64,000 nt of DNA from Flavobacteriales bacterium (GTDB lineage Bacteria > Bacteroidota > Bacteroidia > Flavobacteriales_F > PHOS-HE28), in the NCBI GenBank assembly GCA_019912395.1, contig JAIOIH010000010.1:29933-93932 (forward strand), in the 5' to 3' direction. Positions 46,113-54,252 of this stretch are shown here, piece after piece. How positions within the stretch are numbered: position 1 is the stretch's first letter; each line of letters begins with the position of its first letter. The notes under the pieces were generated by a model. It had not been told where the DNA came from. It made no database searches and saw only the letters and a program-made list of their open reading frames with translations. The position numbers and the translations under genes were made by a program.

Positions 46113-46412
46113 ATGGCAAATGAGGAACTGGTACCGGTCGAGGTTTTTTGCACCACCTACCATGTGGAGACCACATTGATCGACACACTGGCGGCAAGCG
46201 GACTGGTGCAGCTCACGGTGTTGGAGCATCGCCGCTACATCGCCGTGGAGCACTTGGGCCGGGTGGAAAAGATGGTGCGCCTGCACGAGGACCTCGGCAT
46301 CAACGTGGAAGGCATCGAGGCCATCGAACACCTATTGGAAAAACTGGAGACCCTTCAGGAGGAAATGACGGACCTGCGGAATCGCTTACGCCGTTATGGA
46401 GAAACTGATTGA
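46113..46412 (+). CDS. cbpM: Chaperone modulator CbpM
   Basis: A 99-residue protein following cbpA by 3 bp. It has the MerR-like small helical start (LVPVEVFCTTYHVETTLIDT, then VLEHRRYIAVEHLGRVEKMV) and ends in a Leu-rich coiled coil, as in CbpM, which binds the J domain of CbpA and inhibits it. The last 19 bp overlap, in antisense, the end of the T9SS sorting domain gene. Confidence 0.88.
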   Translation: MANEELVPVEVFCTTYHVETTLIDTLAASGLVQLTVLEHRRYIAVEHLGRVEKMVRLHEDLGINVEGIEAIEHLLEKLETLQEEMTDLRNRLRRYGETD

Positions 46413-46786
46413 GCCGCACTGGACACGATCAGCCTCCGGGAGATGTTCAAGCCGCTGGGTTGCTCCACCCGTACGAGATAGACACCGTTCGCAAGGTTGT
46501 TCAGGTCGATCACCGATCGCGTCCCGTTGGTCTGTCCGATATGCATGCTGCGCATGATCCGACCATCCTCGGCCACAATAGTGAGCGTGGCTTCGCCCAT
46601 TAGCCCGGGGTAGACGACATTCACTTGTTGGCTCGCAGGATTCGGGAATATGTTCACCGGTCCCGATAGCTGCTGGGCATACTGCCCATTGGTCCAGTGG
46701 TTGCTCGTATAGGGCCCGTCGCTACCGGGCATGGCTGCCGTTGACAATGCTACTGCCACGGCTGCTATGAAGGTCATAGTTCTCAT
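46394..46786 (-). CDS. Protein consisting mainly of a T9SS type A sorting domain
   Basis: A 130-residue protein with a signal peptide (about 1-19). The mature part has only about 25 residues before a full T9SS C-terminal domain: VNIFPNPASQQVNVVYPG, ATLTIVAEDGRIMRSMHIG and NNLANGVYLVRVEQPSG. Normally this domain targets a large cargo across the outer membrane, so a protein with almost no cargo is odd. It overlaps cbpM in antisense by 19 bp. It may be a truncated relic or a small surface protein. Confidence 0.82.
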   Translation of the reverse strand: MRTMTFIAAVAVALSTAAMPGSDGPYTSNHWTNGQYAQQLSGPVNIFPNPASQQVNVVYPGLMGEATLTIVAEDGRIMRSMHIGQTNGTRSVIDLNNLANGVYLVRVEQPSGLNISRRLIVSSAAQSVSP

Positions 46787-46856
46787 GGCTTTTAATGGTT
46801 TGGTTCAGCAGTGACCGTGCAAGATCCGTTCCGGGAGCGAACAAACCGGCAATACG

Positions 46857-47423
46857 TCAGTACACGAACGGCACCAGCCGCTTGGTGCGTGCCATATAGT
46901 CCGTGTAGGCTGCGCCCGGCGCGGCGGACAGCGCCTGCTCCTCCACCTTCATCCGCCAGAGGAACATTGCGGTGATGGGCATAAGGAGAAGAATGGCCGC
47001 CAGCCAATTGTGGACCAATATCCCCAAACCGAGAAAAGCGAGCAGGGCACCGCTGTAGCTGGGATGGCGCACCAAGCGGTACGGGCCGTCGCTCACCACG
47101 GTATGGTCATTCGCGATCGCCACGTCCACCGTGAAGAAGCGACCGAGGTGGATGATGGACCACCAACGCAGCCCGATACCGAGTGCGAAGAGCAACGTAC
47201 CGGACCCATAGGACAGGAGGGAAAACCCGTGGCCGAATTGCGGCCAAGCGATGGAGATATGGATCGCGAGGAAAATGGAAACGCCGATCACCGCCCACAA
47301 CATGCCGAACGATCCCTTGTCCTTGCGCTGTGCGGATCCGCCGCTGCGCTTGAACAGGGCCAAGCCCAGTTCCGAAATGCCGAGCACGATGAAAAAGTAC
47401 AGCGGGGAGGGCAAGCTGATCAT
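46857..47423 (-). CDS. Isoprenylcysteine carboxyl methyltransferase-like membrane protein
   Basis: A 188-residue inner-membrane protein with about five hydrophobic segments. The C-terminal part has the ICMT/PEMT pattern SDGPYRLVRHPSYSGALLAF, followed by MPITAMFLWRMKVEEQAL, which forms the SAM-binding site. Bacterial members methylate unknown substrates, perhaps lipids. It lies 70 bp downstream (in transcription order) from the PfpI gene region and 70 bp upstream of the T9SS gene. Confidence 0.87.
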   Translation of the reverse strand: MISLPSPLYFFIVLGISELGLALFKRSGGSAQRKDKGSFGMLWAVIGVSIFLAIHISIAWPQFGHGFSLLSYGSGTLLFALGIGLRWWSIIHLGRFFTVDVAIANDHTVVSDGPYRLVRHPSYSGALLAFLGLGILVHNWLAAILLLMPITAMFLWRMKVEEQALSAAPGAAYTDYMARTKRLVPFVY

Positions 47424-47484
47424 GTTCGGTTGCTTGTCCCAAAGATGCGCTTAACCTTCCCGGCCATCACGTATCCCCGAACGA

Positions 47485-48057
47485 TCAGCCGATCACGCCA
47501 TCGCTCCGGGTTGGAACACCCATGGCGAAGTTCTCCACCATCCTCGCATTGAAGGCGGGAAGGTCCGCGGGGCTTCGGCTGGTCACGAGCCCATGGTCCA
47601 CCACCACTTCGGCATCCTGCCACATTGCACCGGCGTTCATCAGGTCGGTCTTGATGCTGGAAAAGGAAGTGAGCTTGCGGTCGCGCACGGCATCGGCCTC
47701 GATCAATAGCTGCGGACCGTGGCAGATGGCGGCAACGGGCTTTTTATCGCGGAAGAACCCCCGCACGAATTCCACGGCCTCCGCGCTGCGTCGCAGCCGG
47801 TCGGGGCTGATGACACCACCGGGGATCACCAGGGCATCATAGTCATCGGCCATGGCCTTTTCCACGGTTGTGTCCACGTTCACCCCGCTGCTCCAGTTGC
47901 CGTCCTTCCAGCCCTTGATCTTTCCGGTGGCCAAGGAGACCACATGCACGGTGGCACCAGCTTTCTCCAATGCCTCCTTCGGGGAGGAAAGCTCACTCTC
48001 CTCGAATCCGTCCGTGGCCAGGATCGCCACGGTCCTGTTCTTCAGTGTATCCTTCAT
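47485..48057 (-). CDS. DJ-1/PfpI family protein (type 1 glutamine amidotransferase-like)
   Basis: A 190-residue protein of the YhbO/PfpI subfamily. The nucleophile Cys is in VAAICHGPQLLIEADAV, with the acidic residue in ATDGFEESELSSPKEAL, and VISPDRLRRSAEAVEFVRGF is typical of the hexameric PfpI group. Family members act as glyoxalases, deglycases or stress chaperones. The ATG at 48057 fits the family length; the frame is open upstream but overlaps the divergent mscS region. Confidence 0.91.
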   Translation of the reverse strand: MKDTLKNRTVAILATDGFEESELSSPKEALEKAGATVHVVSLATGKIKGWKDGNWSSGVNVDTTVEKAMADDYDALVIPGGVISPDRLRRSAEAVEFVRGFFRDKKPVAAICHGPQLLIEADAVRDRKLTSFSSIKTDLMNAGAMWQDAEVVVDHGLVTSRSPADLPAFNARMVENFAMGVPTRSDGVIG

Positions 48058-48157
48058 TGCCGTACTTTTATTGATCCTTGGAGTGAACATGCAACGTGCC
48101 GAGGATGTTCGCACCGAGCTGGCCTGGACGGGAAATGAGCACCGCAACGAAAAGCCC

Positions 48158-49051
48158 ATGATGGACCCTGCCGAAGCAGCCGATCTGATCCAAAACAAGT
48201 TGAGCACTTGGCTGCACGAGTTCATCGGACTCCTGCCGAACCTGGTGATAGCGGCCTTGATCGTGGTGGGTGCGTGGCTCTTGGCGCGGCTGGTGCGCAG
48301 GGGCACGCTCAAACTGGTCTCCGGGGTCACCGACAGCAGGAACCTGCGGCGGTTGATCGCCAATACGACCTACCTCACCGTAGTGCTCATCGGCGTGTTC
48401 GGTGCCTTGAGCGTACTGCATTTGGACAAGACCGTCACCTCCATGCTGGCGGGTGCCGGGATCATCGGCCTGGCCTTGGGCTTCGCCTTCCAGGACATCG
48501 CGGCGAACTTCCTTTCCGGCGTGGTGATGGCGGTGCAGCGCCCCATCCGCACCGGCGAACTGGTGGAGACCGGCGGGCACAAGGGCGTGGTGGAGAACAT
48601 CGACCTGCGCACCACCGAGCTGCGCAACTTGCAAGGCGTGCAGGTGATCATCCCCAACAAGGACATCTTCCAATCCCCGCTGGTGAACTATACCCGCAAC
48701 GGCATCCGCCGCGTGGACCTCACCATCGGCGTCAGTTATGGCGACGACATGGAGAAGGTGGAACAGGTGACGATAGAAGCCGTGAAGGGCATTCGCGACC
48801 TGGTGCCGGACAAGGAGGTGGAGCTGTTCTTCAACGCCTTCGGCGACAGCAGCATCAACTTCGAGGTGCGCTTTTGGATCAAGGCCCTCAGCAACAAGCA
48901 TTACAACGCCATGCGCAGCCGTGCGCTCAAGGCCATCAAGGCGGCCTACGACAAGGAGGGCATCATGATCCCCTTCCCCATACGCACCTTGGACTTCGGC
49001 ATCAAGGGTGGCGAGAAGCTGGATGCGATGCTGGGGGGAAGGCGGCCTTGA
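48158..49051 (+). CDS. MscS-family mechanosensitive ion channel
   Basis: A 297-residue small-conductance mechanosensitive channel. Three membrane helices are seen, with the pore-lining TM3 in MLAGAGIIGLALGFAFQDIA followed by NFLSGVVMAVQRPIRTGEL. The cytoplasmic beta domain and C-terminal domain follow (VVENIDLRTTELRNLQGVQ, then IPNKDIFQSPLVNYTRN). It releases solutes on osmotic downshock. Starts at 48089 or 48158 are possible; the latter fits the family better. The 3' end overlaps the MNT gene in antisense by 106 bp. Confidence 0.91.
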   Translation: MMDPAEAADLIQNKLSTWLHEFIGLLPNLVIAALIVVGAWLLARLVRRGTLKLVSGVTDSRNLRRLIANTTYLTVVLIGVFGALSVLHLDKTVTSMLAGAGIIGLALGFAFQDIAANFLSGVVMAVQRPIRTGELVETGGHKGVVENIDLRTTELRNLQGVQVIIPNKDIFQSPLVNYTRNGIRRVDLTIGVSYGDDMEKVEQVTIEAVKGIRDLVPDKEVELFFNAFGDSSINFEVRFWIKALSNKHYNAMRSRALKAIKAAYDKEGIMIPFPIRTLDFGIKGGEKLDAMLGGRRP

Positions 49052-49389
49052 ATTTGATCCCAGACCAGGACAAGCGCGTTTACCCCGTCATGGATCAAGC
49101 GCTTGGTCCGCTCAATTTCCTTGCGGAGATAAGGGTTCTTGAGCGAATTCTCCGTGAGCAGGTCCACGGGCCGACCGAAAAGTTTCTCAAGCCCGTTCCA
49201 CACATTGATCAACGCTCCGCCGTGTTCCAGGTCGTCGGCCACATCCACCGTTACCAGCACATCCACATCGCTTTCCGGTCCAAAGTCCCCATGCACGCTG
49301 CTACCGAACGCGAACAGTGAACTCACCCTGTTGCGTTTGCACAAGTCGATAAAGGCCTGCCTGTCCTGATTAATGAGTTCGGCGACCAT
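48946..49389 (-). CDS. MNT-type nucleotidyltransferase (orphan antitoxin-like)
   Basis: A 147-residue protein. Residues 1-110 match minimal nucleotidyltransferases: SLFAFGSSVHGDFGPESDVD has the GS-x(n)-DxD catalytic signature, and NPYLRKEIERTKRLIHDG is where such proteins normally end. The last 36 residues are encoded antisense to the mscS 3' end and look like read-through, so the native stop seems lost. The usual HEPN partner gene is absent. In MNT/HEPN modules the MNT protein inactivates the HEPN RNase by adding AMP. Confidence 0.77.
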   Translation of the reverse strand: MVAELINQDRQAFIDLCKRNRVSSLFAFGSSVHGDFGPESDVDVLVTVDVADDLEHGGALINVWNGLEKLFGRPVDLLTENSLKNPYLRKEIERTKRLIHDGVNALVLVWDQIQGRLPPSIASSFSPPLMPKSKVRMGKGIMMPSLS

Positions 49390-49405
49390 ACTTCAAAGAT
49401 ACGCC

Positions 49406-49816
49406 CTACACCGTCGCCACCACCTTCAGCTCGATCGCGATCGGCGTGGGCAGGCAGTTGATCTCCAGCGTGGTGCGGCACGGCGGGTCGTGCTCGAAGT
49501 ACTCCTTCCACAGTCGGTTGTAGATGGGGAAATCCTCCTTCATGTTGGTGAGGTACACCGTGACATCCACGATCTTCTCCCAGCTGCTCCCGGCATCCTC
49601 CAGGATCCACTTCACGTTCTGGAACACGCTTCGCACCTGCGTTTCGATGTTGTAGCTGATGATCCGGCCATCTGTTTCCAGTTCCACGCCGGGGATCTTG
49701 CTGGTGCCGCGTTCGCGCGGGCCCACGCCGCTGAGGAACAACAGGTCGCCCACGCGGCGGGCATGCGGGTAGTGCCCGACGGGCTCTGGTGCTTTGTTGC
49801 TGGAAATGGAGGACAT
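49406..49816 (-). CDS. RidA/YjgF-family protein
   Basis: A 136-residue trimeric RidA-type protein that hydrolyses reactive enamine/imine intermediates. It shows GHYPHARRVGDLLFLSGVGP, SVFQNVKWILEDAGSSWEKI and the C-terminal CRTTLEINCLPTPIAIELKV, with the conserved Arg and Glu. The N-terminus resembles the 2-aminomuconate deaminase-like subgroup. The ATG at 49816 gives the standard family length. It lies directly upstream of the MNT gene on the same strand. Confidence 0.92.
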   Translation of the reverse strand: MSSISSNKAPEPVGHYPHARRVGDLLFLSGVGPRERGTSKIPGVELETDGRIISYNIETQVRSVFQNVKWILEDAGSSWEKIVDVTVYLTNMKEDFPIYNRLWKEYFEHDPPCRTTLEINCLPTPIAIELKVVATV

Positions 49817-49919
49817 GTGCGTATCGATCTGTGCAGGATGTGCGACGAAGGTCGGACGTATATGCCGACCAATTGACAAAGCGCAGTGGAGGAACACGGT
49901 CCATCGCGACCTTTGTGCC

Positions 49920-51005
49920 ATGGGCACACGCATTTGGACCGTACTCGGCTTCTTGTTCCTCGGCACGGCGTGCGGGCAAAAGGGAAACCCCATTACGCCC
50001 GCAACCGGGCCGATCACCGAGAGCGTATACGCCAACGGACTGGTGAAGGCCGAAGGGCAGTACCAGGTATTCCCCACGGTGAGCGGTACGGTGCTGGCCC
50101 TGCTGGTGAAGGAGGGCGATACGGTGAGGGCGGGGCAACCCTTGCTGCGCATTGATGACCGCACCAGCAGCCTCTCCACCAGCAGTGCCGAAGCCCAATT
50201 GCGCCTGCTGGAACAGAATGTGCGCGAGGAGGGTCCCGTGCTCACCCGCCTTCGCGCCGCAGTGGACCAGGCCCGCGACAGGCTGAACCTGGACAGCACC
50301 AACTTCAAGCGGCAGGAGGCGCTCTGGGCGCAAGGCATCGGGAGCAGGAACGAACTGGACCAGCGCCAACTGGCCTATACCACCAGCAAGGCGGCATACG
50401 CCATGGCGACAAAGGCCTTGACGGAGAACCGCGAACAGCTGCGCACCCAGTTGGAGGTGGCGCGCAACACCGCGGCCATCAGCGCAGTGGGTGATGCGGA
50501 CCGGGCGCCCGGCAGCCTGATCGATGGCATCGTGTACGACCTGATGATCGAACCGGGCGAGCTGGCCACGCCGCAAAGGCCCGTGGCCGTGATCGGCAGC
50601 GCGAGCGACCTGTACCTGGAGCTGGAGGTCGATGAGTTCGACATCCGCTTGATCAAGCCCGGCCTGCAGGTGTTCGTATCCTTGGACAGCTATGGCGACC
50701 AGGCGTTCGAAGCGCAGGTCTCGCGCATCATCCCGTTGATGAACGAACGTTCGCGCACCTTCAAGGTGGAGGCCCGCTTCACCAAGCGGCCGCCGCAACT
50801 CTACCCCAACCTCACCGTGGAGGCCAGCATCGTGTTGCGCACCAAGGAGAACGCCCTGCTGGTACCGGCCTCCTACATCGTGGACGGCACCTACGTGCTC
50901 ACCGGCACGGATGAGAAAACCCTGGTGAAGCTCGGCGCGCGCGACATGGAAAAGGTGGAAGTGCTCGACGGTATCACCGCCAACACCACCCTCTACAAGC
51001 CGTGA
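49920..51005 (+). CDS. ABC-exporter periplasmic adaptor (HlyD/MacA-like) lipoprotein
   Basis: A 361-residue membrane fusion protein with a lipoprotein signal (LFLGTACGQKG). It has the biotinyl-like segments YANGLVKAEGQYQVFPTVSG and EGDTVRAGQPLLRIDDR, a coiled-coil hairpin (about 95-185) and a beta-barrel (ELEVDEFDIRLIKPGLQVFV). It forms a coupled operon with the permease and ATPase (GTGA and ATGA overlaps), as in MacAB or DevBCA-type exporters. Confidence 0.89.
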   Translation: MGTRIWTVLGFLFLGTACGQKGNPITPATGPITESVYANGLVKAEGQYQVFPTVSGTVLALLVKEGDTVRAGQPLLRIDDRTSSLSTSSAEAQLRLLEQNVREEGPVLTRLRAAVDQARDRLNLDSTNFKRQEALWAQGIGSRNELDQRQLAYTTSKAAYAMATKALTENREQLRTQLEVARNTAAISAVGDADRAPGSLIDGIVYDLMIEPGELATPQRPVAVIGSASDLYLELEVDEFDIRLIKPGLQVFVSLDSYGDQAFEAQVSRIIPLMNERSRTFKVEARFTKRPPQLYPNLTVEASIVLRTKENALLVPASYIVDGTYVLTGTDEKTLVKLGARDMEKVEVLDGITANTTLYKP

Positions 51006-52285
51006 TCCGGCCCATGCAGTTGCTGGTCACCATCGCCCTCACCCTGCTGCGTGCCAAGATGCGGCAGAGCGTAGTGGCGGCCGTGGGCGTGATGTTCAGC
51101 ATTGCCATGTTCGTTACGCTCCTCGGTTTCATGAACGGGCTGAACCAATTGCTGGACGGCCTGACCCTTAACCGCACGCCCCACATCCGCCTCTACAACG
51201 AACTGCACGCCTCGCCGGAGCAGCCCGTGCAACTGGCCCATGATGACAGTTCAAGGAGCGACGGCGCGGCCATCCACCATTTCATCCGCTCCATCAAGCC
51301 CAAGGACGACCTGCCCCGGCTTCGCAACGCCACCGCCATCATGTCGGCGATGGAGAAGGACCCTCGCGTTCTTGCCGTGTCGCCGCGGCTGGTGGCGCAA
51401 GTGCTCTTCAATGTGGGCACTACCGACCTCACGGGCCAGGTCAACGGCATCGATGTGATGCAGGAGGTGCGCTACTACATGTTCCAGGACTACCTCGTGG
51501 CGGGTGATCCGTATGATCTTTCCGACGGCAACAACACCATTGTGCTGGGCAAGGGGCTCGCCGATATGATGGAGGCCAAGATCGGCGACCTGGTGCAGGT
51601 GACCACCGCCACCGGCGACCGCACCATGTTGCGGGTAACGGGCTACTTCCAAAGCGGCATCGCGGACTATGACAAGGTGCAGTGCTACGCCAACATCAAG
51701 ACCGTACAGAAATTGCTTCAACGACCGGCCAGCTACTATACCGACATCAACTTCAAGCTGCACGACCTGGAGGAAGCGCCCGCGATGGCCAAGGAACTGG
51801 CCGCGCGCTTCGGGGTGCAGGCCACGGACATTCAGACGGCCAACGCGCAGTTCGAGACCGGCACCGACGTGCGCAACATCATCAGCTATGCGGTGGGCAT
51901 CGTGCTGCTCATCGTGGCGGGCTTCGGCATCTACAACATCCTCAACATGATGATCTACGAGAAGCTCGATGCCATCGCCATCCTCAAGGCCACCGGCTTC
52001 AACGGCAGCGATGTGCGCCGGATCTTCCTGCTGCTCAGCGTCATCATCGGCATCTTCGGCGCCATCGGCGGCCTCATCTCGGGCATCCTGCTGCAACGCA
52101 TCATCGACAACATCCCGTTCAACACCGCAGCGCTGCCCACCATCACCACATTCCCGGTGGATTACTCCATCCGCTACTACATTATCGCCGTCACCTTCGC
52201 GCTGGCCACCACCTGGGTGGCGGGCTGGTTCCCCGCCCGCAAGGCCAGCCAAGTGGACCCGGTGGAGATCATCCGAGGAAAATGA
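51002..52285 (+). CDS. MacB/FtsX-type ABC transporter permease
   Basis: A 427-residue inner-membrane permease with one N-terminal helix (about 20-45), a large periplasmic domain (about 50-285) and three C-terminal helices, ending in ITFPVDYSIRYYIIAVTFAL and PARKASQVDPVEIIRGK, the signature of FtsX-type permeases. The start GTG at 51002 overlaps the adaptor stop; an ATG four codons later is also possible. There is no fused ATPase; that is the next gene. Confidence 0.91.
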   Translation: MIRPMQLLVTIALTLLRAKMRQSVVAAVGVMFSIAMFVTLLGFMNGLNQLLDGLTLNRTPHIRLYNELHASPEQPVQLAHDDSSRSDGAAIHHFIRSIKPKDDLPRLRNATAIMSAMEKDPRVLAVSPRLVAQVLFNVGTTDLTGQVNGIDVMQEVRYYMFQDYLVAGDPYDLSDGNNTIVLGKGLADMMEAKIGDLVQVTTATGDRTMLRVTGYFQSGIADYDKVQCYANIKTVQKLLQRPASYYTDINFKLHDLEEAPAMAKELAARFGVQATDIQTANAQFETGTDVRNIISYAVGIVLLIVAGFGIYNILNMMIYEKLDAIAILKATGFNGSDVRRIFLLLSVIIGIFGAIGGLISGILLQRIIDNIPFNTAALPTITTFPVDYSIRYYIIAVTFALATTWVAGWFPARKASQVDPVEIIRGK

Positions 52286-52965
52286 ACAAGAGCGCTCTGG
52301 TACTGGAAGTGGAGAAGGTGAACAAGTACTTCCACGACCCCGTGACCATCCAAGTGCTGAAGGAGGTGAGCATGCAGGTGGCCCGCGGTGAGTTCGTGAG
52401 CATCACCGGCAAGAGCGGATGCGGCAAGAGCACGCTGCTGTACATCCTCAGCACCATGGACACGGACTACGAGGGCGAGCTGAAGATCGACGGTGAACCC
52501 ACGCGCAAGGCAGGCCATACCCGCTTGGCCCGGATCCGCAACGAGAAGATCGGCTTCGTGTTCCAGTTCCACTACCTGCTCACGGAATTCAGCGTGCTGC
52601 ACAACGTGATGCTGCCCGGCCTGAAGTTGGCCCTGAAAAGCCGCGAGGAAGTGGAGCACCGCGCCATGGAACTGCTGGACGATCTCGGCATCGCCGACCA
52701 GGCCCGCAAGGCCGCGAACCAGATCAGCGGCGGCCAAAAGCAGCGCGTGGCCATCGCCCGGGCCATGATCAACGACCCGCTCATCATTATGGGCGACGAA
52801 CCCACCGGCAACCTCGACAGCCGCAACAGCGACATCGTGTTCGACATTTTCCGGAAGATCGCGGATGAACACAAGCGCAGCCTGCTGATCGTTACGCACG
52901 ACCAGGACTTTGCAGCGCGCACGGACCGCATCATCGAAATGGATGATGGGCGGGTGGTTCCTTGA
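52282..52965 (+). CDS. ABC transporter ATP-binding protein (MacB/LolD-type)
   Basis: A 227-residue ATPase. Walker A is in SITGKSGCGKSTLLYILST, the signature motif in NQISGGQKQRVAIARAM and Walker B in DPLIIMGDEPTGNLDSRNSD, with the H-loop in LIVTHDQDFAARTD. DEPTGNLD is typical of MacB/LolD/FtsE ATPases. It overlaps the permease by 4 bp, so the three genes form one exporter. The 256 bp after it hold a short frame (52962-53105, FFIPIYSGERKGVMHAVLGF) that I could not judge. Confidence 0.94.
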   Translation: MNKSALVLEVEKVNKYFHDPVTIQVLKEVSMQVARGEFVSITGKSGCGKSTLLYILSTMDTDYEGELKIDGEPTRKAGHTRLARIRNEKIGFVFQFHYLLTEFSVLHNVMLPGLKLALKSREEVEHRAMELLDDLGIADQARKAANQISGGQKQRVAIARAMINDPLIIMGDEPTGNLDSRNSDIVFDIFRKIADEHKRSLLIVTHDQDFAARTDRIIEMDDGRVVP

Positions 52966-53221
52966 TCGCGAGGTGCCGAGCTTTCATATCAGCAACGCAG
53001 GTGACGGCTGGAGCGGACCGCAACGGCCGCAACTTTTTCATCCCGATCTATTCGGGAGAACGCAAAGGGGTGATGCACGCCGTGCTGGGCTTTCCATTGC
53101 AATAGGACCAAAGTGGCATTTCGCCAGATGAAGCCGCGTAACCCCTCGACCAAACACCTCCACCTCGTAACCACTGCCACTACCTCGCGTACACAGGCCC
53201 CTTTCCTAAAGGAGGCACTGA

Positions 53222-53971
53222 ATGGAACCCCTACGCTTGCACCTGATCACCTTGGCCCTGTTCTTTCTGGGATGCTCCAGCACCCATGCCCAGCAACAAA
53301 CGCTGAGCTGGAACTGGACCAACACTGTTTGCGGCGATATGCTCAACTGCAACACCGGTTGCAGCGCCTGTAATCAGCCGGCAGGATTCCTTCCGAACTT
53401 TTATGGCGTCAACGCCGCTTGGTTGGGCCTCAGCACTTGTCCGCAACCCACGACCACGGGCGACAATGCCGTGTTCAGCGAAGGGTGGACATCCGCACCC
53501 AACCCGATGAAAATGGTGATGATCGGTGGAATAGCAGCGGGTCCGATGACATTGGACTCCATCGTCATCCGCCACCATTCCGCCGATCAAGGTCCCACCT
53601 GGCTGCGCGTATCCCTGAAACGGGATCTTTCCCGACCGGCCGTGGTGGTCCATGAAGGGCCCATCACCGAACAACTCACCTCCCTGGTCCTTTCGGACCT
53701 GGGCATACTTGAGATCCCCGAGGGATACACGGCCGCTGGCTTCCAACTGCGGTTGCAGGCCTTCGGCAGCGACGGCGGTGCATGGGTGTTGGATGCGGTG
53801 CGCGTAACGGCAAGCCCCAGTGCGCCCGGTATCTCTACGGGATTGACCGAACTGAGCGGAAAGCCAAGCGGGAGGACGGAGCCGGTGTACGATGTGCTGG
53901 GCCGCCCCGCAGGGGATCTTTCCGGGCTGGGCATCTCCCGCACCGGCAAGCGCCGGATCGTGGTGGAATAG
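53222..53971 (+). CDS. Secreted, Cys-rich protein with a short T9SS-like C-terminus
   Basis: A 249-residue protein. The N-terminus looks like a lipoprotein or Sec signal (LALFFLGCSSTHAQ). A Cys cluster follows (CGDMLNCNTGCSACN), probably forming disulphides. The central part is a beta-rich domain (LDSIVIRHHSADQGPTWLRV). The C-terminal segment VYDVLGRPAGDLSGLGISRT, followed by a basic end, resembles a short T9SS sorting motif. Function unknown. Confidence 0.75.
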   Translation: MEPLRLHLITLALFFLGCSSTHAQQQTLSWNWTNTVCGDMLNCNTGCSACNQPAGFLPNFYGVNAAWLGLSTCPQPTTTGDNAVFSEGWTSAPNPMKMVMIGGIAAGPMTLDSIVIRHHSADQGPTWLRVSLKRDLSRPAVVVHEGPITEQLTSLVLSDLGILEIPEGYTAAGFQLRLQAFGSDGGAWVLDAVRVTASPSAPGISTGLTELSGKPSGRTEPVYDVLGRPAGDLSGLGISRTGKRRIVVE

Positions 53972-54124
53972 GTCGCTAGAGCCTTGATCCGGTCCGAAAG
54001 GCATTCGGAGCCGTAGGCCCTGCCACCCCCATTAGGCGTGGCTCTCATCCGTGCGGGTCCGTGTATACGCGCCGTTGCGAAGCGCTTTGGGTTCCTTCGC
54101 CATAGCGCTTTGGCGACGGCGTGC

Positions 54125-54143
54125 GAACCACGGTCCGTGGTTC
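54125..54143. repeat. Perfect 19-bp palindrome upstream of lysS
   Basis: GAACCACGGTCCGTGGTTC is self-complementary around a single central base. It lies in the 281-bp gap before lysS, together with related GCGCTTTGG motifs near 54083 and 54105. It may be a dispersed hairpin repeat or part of the 3' end of the upstream transcript. Confidence 0.5.
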
Positions 54144-54252
54144 CTCGTAGTGAACCAAACGCGCCGCAAGGCGTGGCCGAAAGCCCCGATGACCGTAAGG
54201 AGGTGCTGCAACGCTCGGCAGTGCCGGTATCTTCGCGGCGATTCCAACGAAG

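Noticed and set aside
44829..46331. A 500-codon minus-strand frame opposite cbpA/cbpM
   Set aside because: It covers two well-recognised genes in antisense and has no domain features.
48946..49389. A complete MNT-HEPN toxin-antitoxin module
   Set aside because: No HEPN gene lies on either side; the neighbours are mscS and ridA.
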